NCBI RefSeq assembly: GCF_003315075.1
Contig: NZ_QNRJ01000021.1
Coordinates: forward strand, 1 to 58,586
DNA from: Rossellomorea aquimaris
GTDB lineage: Bacteria > Bacillota > Bacilli > Bacillales > Bacillaceae_B
Direction of reading: 5' to 3'
DNA: 58,586 nucleotides
The notes under the pieces are model-generated. The model made no database searches. It was not told the origin of the DNA and was given only the letters and a program-made list of their open reading frames with translations. A program made the translations under genes and the position numbers. Shown in pieces: positions 7,658 to 16,797 of this stretch. How positions within the stretch are numbered: position 1 is the stretch's first letter; each line of letters begins with the position of its first letter.

Positions 7658-8515
7658 ATGAAAAAGATCATCTTCGTAACGACTGCTTCCTTGATTATGT
7701 TATCGGGATGTTCGCAAGTACAAGATTGGTCAGAGAATTTATTTGGCCAGAAACAACAAGAAACAAAAGAAGAGAAACCTAAGAAGCAAACTCCAGGAGA
7801 TCAACCGGAGCAGGATGAACAACCGGAACAAGAACAACCTCCCACTTCAGAGGAAGAAGCGGTTCCTCCAGAACTACAATTAGAGTCTCACTACTTTAAC
7901 GATGTGAAAGTAGTGGGTGGAAAACAAGTGATTCAAAATCCATCCAACCTTTTAGCTCTTGTAAATAAGGAATATGCATTAGATGAATACAAACCAAATG
8001 ATTTGGTTCGCCCGGATGTTCCGTTCGTATTTGGTAATCAAGAACTTGAAAAGGCATATCTTCGTCAAGAAGCTGCATTGCAGCTTGAGAAAATGTTCGC
8101 TGACGCCCAATCACAAGGGATTTTACTAACGGCTATTTCAGGTTATCGTTCATATGAATATCAAAAAATGCTGCTGGAAAGAGAAATTGCTCAATTCGGA
8201 GAAGAAAAAGCCGTAATGGCCGTGGCTCCTCCGGGACAAAGTGAGCATCAATCCGGTTTAGCCATTGATATTTCAAGTCAAAGCAATAATTTCCAGGTAA
8301 ACATTGAATTTGCCGATACGAAGGAAGGGAAATGGCTTGCTGAAAACGCCTATAAATATGGGTTCATCCTTCGTTACCCTAAAGATAAGGTTTCCATTAC
8401 ACAATATCAATATGAGCCTTGGCATTATAGGTATGTTGGTAAGGATGCTGCCAAAGTCATTCATGAAAATGATTGGTCTTTAGAGGAATATTTCAATAAT
8501 GTGAAAAAGATATAA
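7658..8515 (+). CDS. yodJ: D-alanyl-D-alanine carboxypeptidase lipoprotein (YodJ/VanY type)
   Basis: A 285-residue lipoprotein with signal peptide and lipobox LSGC at about residue 17-20, then a Glu/Gln/Pro-rich spacer to about residue 70. The C-terminal zinc peptidase domain (VanY/LdcB type) shows SGYRSYEYQ, SEHQSGLAIDI (Zn His and Asp) and EPWHYRYV (second His). It trims stem peptides of peptidoglycan outside the membrane. The ATG at 7658 follows AGGTGA. The deoD-yodJ-ctpA order is that of B. subtilis, though a YitT-type gene lies between yodJ and ctpA here. Confidence 0.9.
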   Translation: MKKIIFVTTASLIMLSGCSQVQDWSENLFGQKQQETKEEKPKKQTPGDQPEQDEQPEQEQPPTSEEEAVPPELQLESHYFNDVKVVGGKQVIQNPSNLLALVNKEYALDEYKPNDLVRPDVPFVFGNQELEKAYLRQEAALQLEKMFADAQSQGILLTAISGYRSYEYQKMLLEREIAQFGEEKAVMAVAPPGQSEHQSGLAIDISSQSNNFQVNIEFADTKEGKWLAENAYKYGFILRYPKDKVSITQYQYEPWHYRYVGKDAAKVIHENDWSLEEYFNNVKKI

Positions 8516-8524
8516 TGATTTTTC

Positions 8525-8558
8525 AAGGGTTAGGGGCTTTAGGCTTCTGACCCTTTTC
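8525..8558 (+). terminator. weak terminator after yodJ
   Basis: AAGGGTTAG and CTGACCCTT form a stem with one mismatch, followed by TTCTG; the T run is poor. Confidence 0.5.
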
Positions 8559-8679
8559 TGTGTCACTTGTGATTCATATTGGATGCTCTTATTAAATCCA
8601 TTCCACCCTGGGGTTGTTCTGTTTTCTCACGAGTTCACATACAACAATAATAGGGGCTGTCCCAGTTTGAGGTGAGTGG

Positions 8680-9282
8680 GTGAGACGTATGATGAGGACT
8701 TTTGGCATTATTATCATAGGAAGTGTGTTTGTAGGGATCGGTATTAATCTCTTTTTCGTACCACATCATTTCCTGGATGGGGGTATGATTGGGATTGGCC
8801 TGATTGCCCATTATTGGTTTGGTTTTAAGCCGGGGCTCACGATTATCTTACTGAGTGTCCCGTTATATATGCTGGCTTTTTATGTGGACAGAAAACTTTT
8901 CTATAATAGTATTCACGGTCTCTGGTTATCCTCGTTAATGATAGATTTTTTTCATCAGTGGAAGAATATTCTCACTCTTCCCCCGCTTATGAGCGCCTTC
9001 TTAGGCGGGACATGTGTTGGGATTGGAATCGGCCTTATGTTAAAAGGAAACTCGGCCACGGGAGGATCTGATTTATTGGCTCAACTGATTGGAAAAAGTT
9101 TTCAAATGAATGTGGGGAAGTTAATCTTTGCTTTTGATAGCATCGTGCTGGTGGTCGGCTGGCCGATCATCGGTACGGAGTCTTTCTTATATTCTTTGTT
9201 TGCTGTCAGTACAGTAGGGTTTTTTACAACGATTTTGACACATCATAATCATGATAATGGATTTTCCTTTCGTAAATATTGA
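8680..9282 (+). CDS. YitT family membrane protein
   Basis: A 200-residue protein with five to six membrane segments, beginning with FGIIIIGSVFVGIGINLFF and including the family signature GGSDLLAQL (about residue 128). Typical YitT proteins are about 280 residues and end in a cytosolic DUF2179 domain; this one stops after the membrane part, so it is a short form. The GTG is preceded by GAGGTGAG. It lies between yodJ and ctpA in the same direction but has its own likely start region. Transport substrate unknown. Confidence 0.8.
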   Translation: MRRMMRTFGIIIIGSVFVGIGINLFFVPHHFLDGGMIGIGLIAHYWFGFKPGLTIILLSVPLYMLAFYVDRKLFYNSIHGLWLSSLMIDFFHQWKNILTLPPLMSAFLGGTCVGIGIGLMLKGNSATGGSDLLAQLIGKSFQMNVGKLIFAFDSIVLVVGWPIIGTESFLYSLFAVSTVGFFTTILTHHNHDNGFSFRKY

Positions 9283-9395
9283 AAAGCTGATAGAATAAAG
9301 AAGCTATGAGTGGGAAGATTGCTCATATAGATGTTTCGTGATAGTGTAGTCGGTAAATTCACACAAGATACATAGCAACGAAAGTGGTGGAAGCT

Positions 9396-10856
9396 TTGGA
9401 ACAAGATAAGACAGATCAGTCACAACAAGAAACCCATTCAAGTTTTATAAAAATGAAGAAGTTTAAATTTGTTATGCTCTTGTTTTTCCTTGTATTTGCA
9501 ACTGCAGGAATTACAACATTTGCACTGGCCTTCGGGGACGAGAAGGCAGTAAATGTAGGGGTAACCGAACGTTCAGAATTTCAAAAACTTTATGAAGCGT
9601 ATGATAAGTTAAATGAAAATTACTTTAAAGACCTTGATCAGGACACCTTAGTAAACGGTGCTATTAATGGGATGCTTGATAGTGTGGGAGATCCTTATTC
9701 TGATTATATGAATGTAGAAGAAGCTGAAAAGTTCCAGGAAAGCATCTCTTCTTCTTTCGAAGGAATCGGTGCAGAAATACAGGAGAAAGAAGGATATATA
9801 TCCATCGTATCTCCCATAAAAGGTTCTCCGGCAGAGAAAGCCGGATTACAGCCGAACGATACAATCACGAAAGTTGATGACAAAAGTATTCAAGGAATGT
9901 CTGTCACCGATGCGGTTCTCCTCATTCGTGGTGAAAAAGGGACAAAGGTTACACTGACCATTCAACGACCAGGTCAGGATAAGCCAATGCAAGTAACCAT
10001 TACAAGGGATGAAATTCCTATTGAAACGGTTTATGCAGAAATGAAAGAAAATGGTGTAGCGGAAATCCAAATTACGAGCTTTTCGGAGAATACGTATAAA
10101 GAATTAACGGAAGCTTTAAATGAAATGAACGATAAAGGCATGAAAAAACTTGTTCTTGATTTAAGACAAAATCCAGGTGGATTACTGGATCAAGCTGTGA
10201 AGATCTCTAACTTGTTTGTTCCTGAAGGTGAAGTTTTATTCCAAGTGGAAGACAGCAACGGTAAAGTGGAAAAGTATGTTTCTGAATCAGGGCAGAAGGT
10301 AGATGTGCCTACAGCTGTTCTTGTAGATGGTGGAAGCGCAAGTGCTGCCGAAATCTTAGCAGCAGCTGTAAGTGAGTCAAACGATATTCCCCTTGTTGGA
10401 ACGAAAACCTTTGGTAAGGGAACGGTCCAAACAGCGGAAACCTTCCAAGATGGATCAAACATGAAGTTTACAACGGCTAAATGGTTAACGCCAGATGGCA
10501 ATTGGATTCATGAAAAGGGGATCACTCCCGATATTGAAGTGAAGATGCCGGAATATGCGCAACTTCCATACATCAATCCTGAAAAGGAACTGAAGGAATC
10601 AGACTTATCCGATCAGGTGAAAACAGCAGAGCAGATGCTCAATGCACTGGACTTGAATCCAGGAAACGTTGATGGATATTATGATGAAGATACGACAAAA
10701 GCGGTTAAGCAGTTCCAGGAAAACAATGAACTAGAGGTAACTGGAACGTTAAATGCTGAGACGACGGTTAAGCTTATGTCCAATCTTCGAGAAAAACTAA
10801 AAGAAAACGATCCGCAAGTGAAAAGAGCGATCGAAGAGTTAACCAAAAATAACTAA
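9396..10856 (+). CDS. ctpA: S41 carboxyl-terminal processing protease CtpA
   Basis: A 486-residue membrane-anchored serine protease. After one N-terminal helix (about residues 23-43) come the S41 N-terminal region, a PDZ domain (EKEGYISIVSPIKGSPAEKAG), the protease core with the Ser in GGSASAAEI and the Lys in TKTFGKGTVQ, and a C-terminal peptidoglycan-binding domain (NALDLNPGNVDGYYDEDT). The active site faces the outside. The TTG at 9396 sits five bases after GGTGG and is preferred to the GTG at 9384. Synteny with yodJ favours CtpA over CtpB, which functions in sporulation. Confidence 0.88.
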   Translation: MEQDKTDQSQQETHSSFIKMKKFKFVMLLFFLVFATAGITTFALAFGDEKAVNVGVTERSEFQKLYEAYDKLNENYFKDLDQDTLVNGAINGMLDSVGDPYSDYMNVEEAEKFQESISSSFEGIGAEIQEKEGYISIVSPIKGSPAEKAGLQPNDTITKVDDKSIQGMSVTDAVLLIRGEKGTKVTLTIQRPGQDKPMQVTITRDEIPIETVYAEMKENGVAEIQITSFSENTYKELTEALNEMNDKGMKKLVLDLRQNPGGLLDQAVKISNLFVPEGEVLFQVEDSNGKVEKYVSESGQKVDVPTAVLVDGGSASAAEILAAAVSESNDIPLVGTKTFGKGTVQTAETFQDGSNMKFTTAKWLTPDGNWIHEKGITPDIEVKMPEYAQLPYINPEKELKESDLSDQVKTAEQMLNALDLNPGNVDGYYDEDTTKAVKQFQENNELEVTGTLNAETTVKLMSNLREKLKENDPQVKRAIEELTKNN

Positions 10857-10860
10857 GTGG

Positions 10861-10899
10861 AAGATCTCAGGTGAAAGCACCTGAGATCTTTTTTTTTTG
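10861..10899 (+). terminator. strong terminator after ctpA
   Basis: The 13-bp stem AAGATCTCAGGTG/CACCTGAGATCTT with a four-base loop is followed by at least eight T residues. Confidence 0.95.
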
Positions 10900-10972
10900 G
10901 CTATTGGTTTCTTCTTACTCGTATAGAATATATGAGATGTACCAACAATGAGAGTATATATGAGGTGATGTT

Positions 10973-11905
10973 ATGAAAAAAACGGCGTTACTGCTGACTT
11001 TATTATCTTCTGTATTCATTGTTGTAAGTTGTTCACCTTTCTGGGGTGAGAGAGAACAACCTGCACCAAAAGAAGAAGTTCAATCTCAAAAGCATTTCTT
11101 AGATGAAAAAGATGAATCGATTTTTCCATTAGTCCTTCAAGAAAAAAAGTCTCCTGTTCATGTACTTCTAATCGGTTCAGATCAACGAAATGACGAACCT
11201 GCACGTGCAGATGTTTTAATGATTGCTCAATATACTCCGCAATCAACATCCATGAAGATTGTTTCCATTATGAGGGATACATTTGTAAACATCCCTGGAT
11301 ATGAAAAGAGCAAAATCAATCATGCGTATACGTGGGGTGGAGAAGAGCTCTTGGCTGAAACGATAAAAAGTAATTTCAACATAGAGGTTCACCATACCGT
11401 GAAAGTAGATTTTAATGATTTCATAAACGTAATGGATCTCGTTTTTCCAGAAGGGGTCGGGGTTACAGTGTCAGAACCGATGATCAAGTATTGGAAATGG
11501 TCAAAAGATCCCGGGAAGCAAGTGTTAAAAGGAGAAGAAATCTTACAATATGTAAGGTTTAGGGGAGACATCAATAGCGATTTTGGACGAGTGGAGAGAC
11601 AGCAGGAAATCATTTCGTTAGCAGAAAAAAGTCTAATGGAGCAAATGCAGTCTGGAGAAGGAATTACAACCGTCCTTTCCATTATGAGAGAAGGCTTAAA
11701 ACACGTAGAAACCTCTACACCAATGAGTGAAGTGATTAAGTATGGAATGTCATTAATGCTAAATCCCGTAAACTCTGTGGACACACTTCGAGTACCAATA
11801 GAAGGAAGCTTTACGGATCTTTCTACAGTGAATGCAGGACAGGTTTTAGACATGGATGAACAGAAGAATCAAGAAGCCATCAGTGAGTTTCTAAAAAACG
11901 GTTGA
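10973..11905 (+). CDS. LytR-CpsA-Psr (LCP) family protein
   Basis: A 310-residue protein with an N-terminal signal segment that ends in a possible lipobox (VVSC, residue 20). LCP enzymes attach teichoic-acid or other polymers from the undecaprenyl carrier to peptidoglycan. The core shows HVLLIGSDQR, the RADVLMI segment, SIMRDT, KINHAYTWGG, VDFNDFINVMD and RFRGDINSDFGRVERQQ, all hallmark LCP segments including the Arg and Asp residues that bind the pyrophosphate. A GAGGTGATG site precedes the ATG. It converges with the next gene, five bases apart. Confidence 0.9.
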   Translation: MKKTALLLTLLSSVFIVVSCSPFWGEREQPAPKEEVQSQKHFLDEKDESIFPLVLQEKKSPVHVLLIGSDQRNDEPARADVLMIAQYTPQSTSMKIVSIMRDTFVNIPGYEKSKINHAYTWGGEELLAETIKSNFNIEVHHTVKVDFNDFINVMDLVFPEGVGVTVSEPMIKYWKWSKDPGKQVLKGEEILQYVRFRGDINSDFGRVERQQEIISLAEKSLMEQMQSGEGITTVLSIMREGLKHVETSTPMSEVIKYGMSLMLNPVNSVDTLRVPIEGSFTDLSTVNAGQVLDMDEQKNQEAISEFLKNG

Positions 11906-11910
11906 GTGAT

Positions 11911-12585
11911 TTACCAAGAATGAAACTCGGATAAATATTTCTTGTACTTCGGATCTTCCGCTTGATCATGTTCCACATGCAGAATTTTAAGGTGTTCCAG
12001 ATGTTCTCTTAATGTACGCTCATCACTGTCCGATCCACCTGACTGGACCTTGCGGAGAATGACGTCCACCAATTTTTCGTGGCTGGCTTCGATTGACTTT
12101 GTTCCTTGCCTGGCATAAATGGCCCCATACCTTAATTCACCTCTTGTCACAATAGAGGTATAGGGAACGTATCGTGGATCATAATCAATGATGAGAACCT
12201 GGAATCGTTTTAAGTTCAACAAAGGGTGAATCCCTTTAGGGAAAATGAAATCCTCGGTGCGATAACGTAAATATTTAGGAAGCAGATGCTGTAGTTTATT
12301 ATCAACATCTGCTTTATCTAAAAATTCCTCATCTGACAATCCCTTTAAATCTAACGATCCATCATCATATTGCATCACTCCTATAATGATGCATCCGCCT
12401 CCTGTATTGGAGATAGCCAGAATATGCTTCGCCATCTTCGTGAATTCAATCCAATCTGATTTGAAATCCACGTAATCCGTTTCACCCGTATTATGAAGCA
12501 ACAGATCCTTCAATGTTTCATGAGAAGGATTCTTCAAAAAGTCCCTTAACTTAAGCGGAACGATCTTCTCATAGTACAATGACAA
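11911..12585 (-). CDS. AlbA_2 (Schlafen-type) domain protein
   Basis: The 224-residue product contains the AlbA_2 putative nucleic-acid-binding domain: ETDYVDFKSDW (about residue 35), AKHILAISNTGGGCIIIGV, and a later RQGTKSIEA segment. Many such proteins are annotated as ATP-binding or transcriptional regulators, but the true activity is unclear. The TTG at 12585 lies five bases from AAAGG; the GTG at 12591 overlaps the ribosome site. It stands alone, convergent with the LCP gene and divergent from the G3E operon. Confidence 0.75.
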   Translation of the reverse strand: MSLYYEKIVPLKLRDFLKNPSHETLKDLLLHNTGETDYVDFKSDWIEFTKMAKHILAISNTGGGCIIIGVMQYDDGSLDLKGLSDEEFLDKADVDNKLQHLLPKYLRYRTEDFIFPKGIHPLLNLKRFQVLIIDYDPRYVPYTSIVTRGELRYGAIYARQGTKSIEASHEKLVDVILRKVQSGGSDSDERTLREHLEHLKILHVEHDQAEDPKYKKYLSEFHSW

Positions 12586-12846
12586 CCCCACCTTTTATAG
12601 TACTCACATGTGTATTGATCCTGCCGAAACGGAACGGTCTTTTATGATGATAAATCAAAGAAATAAATAACATCCATAAATGATCATAGATGACCCAATT
12701 CCTCTTTAGTTCATTCTATGCGTATAAACATAATAAAACGCTTTTTACAATCGCTATTTTCCAAAAGTATGTTGTTTTTTGATTTCATTGTGTTCATAAG
12801 CGCTTTCTAATAGAATATGTATAGGATCTATAGAGAGGAAGATTAA

Positions 12847-13767
12847 ATGAAGAAAGATGTATATATACTATCCGGATTCCTTGGAAGTGGAAAAACGACG
12901 TTATTAAAAGATTTGCTTCAAGCTTTAAAGGACGAGAATAAGAAACCGGCTGTATTAATGAATGAATTAGGAAGTGTATCCATCGATAGCGATGAAGTTG
13001 AAAAAGATACGGCTTTACGGGAGTTGCTTGATGGATGTATATGCTGCACCATATCAGAAAAGCTGGAGTCACAGCTTCAGGAGTTACTGCTTAATGAAAA
13101 TTTCGATGTACTGGTCATTGAAACAACAGGAGCAGCCCATCCCGTTGAGGTTGTCGATTCCATCTTAACCCCACTGTTTGCAAATCAGTTCGAATTTAGA
13201 GGGATTGTTACTGTTGTGGATGGACTACAATGGCGAAATAGAGGTGAATTCAGTCCGGCCGTATTACATTTGATGAGAGAACAAATTCGCCATGCGGAGT
13301 ATATTGTGGCGAATAAAATGGATTTACTTTCAGAGATGGAGCAGGGAACATTCTCGTATGAGCTTCAGCAAATCAACCCAAATGCGAGAGTGTACTTAAC
13401 GAACTACTCAAAGGTCTCAATGACAGATCTATTTTCTTTAAAATCGGACAACCGAAACGGTTCCTATGAGAAAGCATCGATCGGCGAGCATTTAACCTTA
13501 CAAGCAATCGTGTATACATTCAATGGAACAGTAAATGGAGAAGCGTTTGAAGATTGGGTGAAAAATCAACCTGACAGCATCTATAGAATGAAGGGGTATG
13601 TTCCTTTACAGGGTCGGAAAAATCCAACCTTGTTTCAATATTCATATGGTATGCCTTTATTTATGCCGGGAGATATGAAATATCCTACCAATTTCGTCAT
13701 AATTGGAGAAAAATTACATAAATCAGAAATAATACGTTCATTGCAGGAGATAGATATAACCGAATAA
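12847..13767 (+). CDS. CobW/G3E family GTPase, metal chaperone type
   Basis: A 306-residue G3E GTPase. It has a P loop GFLGSGKTT (about residue 10), the metal-binding motif GCICC (about 63-67), the Walker B region VLVIETTGAAHP, the guanine motif NKMD (about 155) and a CobW C-terminal domain. Proteins of this subgroup deliver zinc, cobalt or other metals to client enzymes, using GTP hydrolysis as a switch. No Zur-type palindrome (AAATCGTAAT-like) was found upstream. The two following genes encode a Cys-rich membrane protein and a DUF2085 protein in the same direction, which suggests a metal-related operon. Confidence 0.88.
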   Translation: MKKDVYILSGFLGSGKTTLLKDLLQALKDENKKPAVLMNELGSVSIDSDEVEKDTALRELLDGCICCTISEKLESQLQELLLNENFDVLVIETTGAAHPVEVVDSILTPLFANQFEFRGIVTVVDGLQWRNRGEFSPAVLHLMREQIRHAEYIVANKMDLLSEMEQGTFSYELQQINPNARVYLTNYSKVSMTDLFSLKSDNRNGSYEKASIGEHLTLQAIVYTFNGTVNGEAFEDWVKNQPDSIYRMKGYVPLQGRKNPTLFQYSYGMPLFMPGDMKYPTNFVIIGEKLHKSEIIRSLQEIDITE

Positions 13768-13790
13768 CCTAAGGGGTGGAGAAACAATTC

Positions 13791-14084
13791 ATGGTGTTTC
13801 TATTGTTTAGTGTAGAACTGATCATATTTATCGGTGGACTCTACGGGCTGAGTATACATGAGACAACACTGCAGTTCATTATCTTTACCGGCCTAATCGT
13901 ACTTAGTGTCATCATGTTTTTATCAACGATCGCGTATTATCAGCGGAAAAAACATAAAAGGGAAAGGACCAATGATTGTTGGGACTGTGCAATTTATTCA
14001 CCTGACTGCCTTCCTTTGCCACGGGGAAAGAAATTTGACTGTGATTCACCGGACTGTGATTGTACACCGGACTGCAGTCCATAG
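13791..14084 (+). CDS. Cys-rich two-helix membrane protein
   Basis: A 97-residue protein with two membrane helices (about residues 1-20 and 28-50), a basic patch YQRKKHKRER, and a tail with seven Cys residues arranged as CWDC, then SPDC, FDC, SPDC, DC and TPDC. The repeated Asp-Cys pairs look like a metal-binding tail. The ATG at 13791 is nine bases from GGTGGAG; the GTG at 13776 is an alternative that adds five residues. It lies 23 bases after the G3E GTPase gene and 11 bases before the DUF2085 gene. I do not recognise a named family. Confidence 0.65.
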   Translation: MVFLLFSVELIIFIGGLYGLSIHETTLQFIIFTGLIVLSVIMFLSTIAYYQRKKHKRERTNDCWDCAIYSPDCLPLPRGKKFDCDSPDCDCTPDCSP

Positions 14085-14095
14085 GGGGGGATAGA

Positions 14096-14458
14096 GTGAA
14101 AGGAATCCTTACATTATCCTTCATGCCGTGTCATAGAATACGAGAACGTTCACTCGTCGTCAGGGGAAAACAATTTCCCTTATGTTTCCGCTGTATGGGT
14201 ATACTCGCAGGAATCTTAATCGGGATCCCGTTCGTTTGGTTGTATTTCCCTTTGGTAACATTCGTTCATTTGCTATATGTGGGGGTGCTCATCATCCCGC
14301 TACTTGCAGATGGATACACCCAGAAGTGGAACTGGAGAACAAGTACAAATTCGTTACGGTTGCTGACGGGTCTCCTTTGTGGGATCGGATTATCGATCAG
14401 TATCATTTTATTCTCCAAGATGGGAGTCAGAACCGTCATGATCTTGACTGGTTCATAA
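14096..14458 (+). CDS. DUF2085 family membrane protein
   Basis: A 120-residue protein with about four membrane helices. It carries the DUF2085 signature: FMPCHRIRERS near the start, then PLCFRCMGI, and an Asp in LADGYTQKW. The conserved Cys/His residues lie at membrane ends and could bind a metal or haem, though no function is established. The GTG at 14096 follows a run AGGGGGGG; it begins 11 bases after the Cys-rich protein, which implies co-translation. Confidence 0.8.
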   Translation: MKGILTLSFMPCHRIRERSLVVRGKQFPLCFRCMGILAGILIGIPFVWLYFPLVTFVHLLYVGVLIIPLLADGYTQKWNWRTSTNSLRLLTGLLCGIGLSISIILFSKMGVRTVMILTGS

Positions 14459-14494
14459 CCATTGACAGATTATAATAAAATGTTTAAACTATAA

Positions 14495-14513
14495 TAGTTA
14501 ACTTAGTGAACTA
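14495..14513. promoter_or_regulatory. candidate MarR operator
   Basis: TAGTT and AACTA are inverted around a nine-base centre, 38 bases before the MarR start codon. The right part (AACTTAGTGAACTA) matches 11 of 14 bases in a segment before the downstream MFS gene, suggesting one regulator binds both. Confidence 0.5.
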
Positions 14514-14550
14514 TTTATTTAGTGCAAGAAGTGAGAAAGGTCGATTTTTA

Positions 14551-14973
14551 GTGGGAAAAGAAATGTACGAGTTAGAGGGATTATTCAGATCCGTTTTTAG
14601 AATGATGAAATCAGATATTCGAACCATCTTTGGTGAGTTCATTTCCAATGGAGAATTCCGGGTGCTTCAGCTCATTAGCGAGAATGGGGCATTGAAATCC
14701 TCGGAAATATCCAAACGTATGGAAGTATCGGCAAGTCACATCACTTCCATTACAGATACATTAGTAGAAAAAGGCTATATCACAAGAATGCGGTCTAACG
14801 AAGATCGTAGGGTAGTAGAGTTAGCTTTGACCCCTCAGGGCGAAGAAATGCTTTCTCAATGTGAAGAAAAAAAGACTCAATACTTTCAGGAGTTATTTGT
14901 GAAATTTGATACAGAAGAGATAAATCACCTGATTGAACTTTTTGAAAAACTATTGGCATCAAATCGCAAGTAA
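14551..14973 (+). CDS. MarR family transcriptional regulator (YusO-like)
   Basis: A 140-residue winged-helix regulator. It shows a recognition helix in SSEISKRMEVSASHITSIT and the wing with the typical RMRSNEDRRVVEL (DxRxxxL type). The GTG at 14551 is about ten bases from GAAAGG; an ATG four codons later is possible. It sits before a 14-helix MFS efflux gene, as yusO does before yusP in B. subtilis. I infer that it represses itself and the pump and is released by a toxic ligand. Confidence 0.85.
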   Translation: MGKEMYELEGLFRSVFRMMKSDIRTIFGEFISNGEFRVLQLISENGALKSSEISKRMEVSASHITSITDTLVEKGYITRMRSNEDRRVVELALTPQGEEMLSQCEEKKTQYFQELFVKFDTEEINHLIELFEKLLASNRK

Positions 14974-14994
14974 TAAGTGTAAGCATGAGAGAGC

Positions 14995-15026
14995 AAGGGT
15001 TGACCGGATTGGGTCATCCCTTCTAT
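14995..15026 (+). terminator. terminator between marR and mfs
   Basis: AAGGGTTGACC pairs with GGTCATCCCTT around a short loop, followed by CTATTAT. It separates the regulator from the pump, so the pump needs its own promoter. Confidence 0.7.
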
Positions 15027-15035
15027 TATGCTGAA

Positions 15036-15047
15036 TTACTTAAGTAA
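15036..15047. promoter_or_regulatory. candidate operator before the MFS pump
   Basis: TTACTTAAGTAA is a perfect 12-bp palindrome, followed directly by GTGAATTA, which resembles the candidate site before marR. Confidence 0.5.
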
Positions 15048-15087
15048 GTGAATTATTCTTATTATAAATATTAAGGGAGACTTAAAA

Positions 15088-16707
15088 ATGGAGCACTTAG
15101 AACATCGAAAAAAAGTAATGATCATGATAGCCATCATGTCAGCCATGTTATTTGCGGCATTGAATCAAACGATAGTGGGAACCGCTTTACCACGAATCAT
15201 TTCTGAAATCGGCGGAATTGACTACTATAGCTGGGTATTTACAATCTTTATGTTAACCAGTTCGGTAACAGCCATATTAGTAGGGAAATTATCAGATATG
15301 TATGGAAGAAAGCCGTTCATTCTCCTTGGTATCGGTGTCTTTATGATCGGGTCATTCTTGAATGGACTTTCTTCTTCCATCCTTCAATTAATCATCTTCA
15401 GGGGGATTCAGGGCTTTGGAGCCGGGATGATCATGTCTACTGCGTTTACGGCTGTAGGAGACCTATTTTCGCCTCGGGAAAGAGGGAAATGGCAAGGTTT
15501 GATGAGTAGTGTATTTGGTCTCGCAAGTGTGTTCGGCCCAACATTAGGAGGCTGGATCGTTGATAATGCAGACTGGCACTGGGTATTCTGGGTATTCCTT
15601 CCAGTAGGTTTCGTCGCCTTTGGGATGATTTATAAAATGTTTCCTTCACAGAAACCAAATAGAGGATTGAAAGTGGACTACTTAGGTTCCATTATGCTCA
15701 CCCTGACGATTATTCCTTTATTATTGGCCTTTACGTGGGGTGGGAATGATTATGAATGGGTTTCCTTTCCGATAATAGGTTTACTGTCAGCAACGGTGTT
15801 ATTTTTTGTCCTATTTATCATTACGGAAAAGAGAGCAAGCAATCCCGTTCTTCCACTTCAATTGTTCAAGAATAAAATCTTCACGTTATCCAATATCATT
15901 GGGTTTATCCTGGGTGCCGGGATGTTTGGAGCCATCATGTATATGCCGTTCTTTATTCAAGGGGTCATGGGGACATCTGCCACTAAGTCGGGCTTGGTGA
16001 TGATGCCGATGACATTAAGTATGGTGATCACGAGTACAGTTGGTGGACAGATCATCACTAAGACAGGCAGATATAAATTTCTTGCCCTAATCGGTTTGTT
16101 CGTAATGAGTGCAGGAATGATCCTTTTATCCTTTATGGATACGAATACAACCAATACAACGGCTCTAATCAATATTATTATAGTAGGAACAGGTCTTGGG
16201 CTGAGCTTCCCTGTATTCACTTTAACCGTTCAAAACGCTGTTCAGCATAAGTTCCTTGGTGTGGCTACCGCTGCGACTCAATTATTCAGACAAATCGGCG
16301 GTACGATTGGTGTAGCCATCATGGGTACCGTGATGAATACTTCCATGTCCTCGAAGATGACGGAACAAATGTCAGAAGTGAAAGACTCACCACTACTTAC
16401 GAATCCTGAAACATCAGGAGTGCTGAAGCAGCTTCAGGATCCTCAAAACATTATGAATGGTGAGAAATTAAAAGAATTACAATCAACATTACCTCAAGAA
16501 TACCAAGGGATATACGCAACCATTCTCGATGGGGTGAGAGAGTCGTTAAGTTTCGCTTTAACGAATGTCTTCTTTATTGGTGCTATCATTCTTCTTGTTG
16601 GTTTTGTATTAACGTTCTTTATGAATGAAATCCCTTTACGTATGTCGAATAAAGATGTAACTGAAGAAGAGAAAGATACAAAGCTTAAAGAAGCTTCCAA
16701 TCATTGA
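15088..16707 (+). CDS. DHA2 family multidrug MFS transporter (YusP-like)
   Basis: A 539-residue protein with 14 predicted membrane segments, the EmrB/QacA layout of drug:proton antiporters. It has the N-terminal ALNQTIVGTALPRI (motif D1), GKLSDMYGRKP (motif A, about residue 62), RGIQGFGAGM (motif B) and GPTLGGWI (motif C). A long loop lies near residues 430-480. The ATG has AAGGGAGA upstream. It probably exports toxic organic compounds and is controlled by the preceding MarR protein. Confidence 0.9.
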   Translation: MEHLEHRKKVMIMIAIMSAMLFAALNQTIVGTALPRIISEIGGIDYYSWVFTIFMLTSSVTAILVGKLSDMYGRKPFILLGIGVFMIGSFLNGLSSSILQLIIFRGIQGFGAGMIMSTAFTAVGDLFSPRERGKWQGLMSSVFGLASVFGPTLGGWIVDNADWHWVFWVFLPVGFVAFGMIYKMFPSQKPNRGLKVDYLGSIMLTLTIIPLLLAFTWGGNDYEWVSFPIIGLLSATVLFFVLFIITEKRASNPVLPLQLFKNKIFTLSNIIGFILGAGMFGAIMYMPFFIQGVMGTSATKSGLVMMPMTLSMVITSTVGGQIITKTGRYKFLALIGLFVMSAGMILLSFMDTNTTNTTALINIIIVGTGLGLSFPVFTLTVQNAVQHKFLGVATAATQLFRQIGGTIGVAIMGTVMNTSMSSKMTEQMSEVKDSPLLTNPETSGVLKQLQDPQNIMNGEKLKELQSTLPQEYQGIYATILDGVRESLSFALTNVFFIGAIILLVGFVLTFFMNEIPLRMSNKDVTEEEKDTKLKEASNH

Positions 16708-16732
16708 TTGGATCCAGTTCTAAAGTAAGAAG

Positions 16733-16788
16733 AGGGGTAACCGGGTGGATCTGTACTCAAACACAGAGCCAACCAGTTACCCCTTTTT
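16733..16788 (+). terminator. terminator after the MFS gene
   Basis: AGGGGTAACCGG and CCAGTTACCCCT form a long stem with one wobble pair, followed by TTTTT. Confidence 0.85.
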
Positions 16789-16797
16789 AAAAATGAA

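Noticed and set aside
12592..12846. Zur box before the G3E GTPase
   Set aside because: No palindrome resembling AAATCGTAAT was found, so zinc control cannot be claimed.
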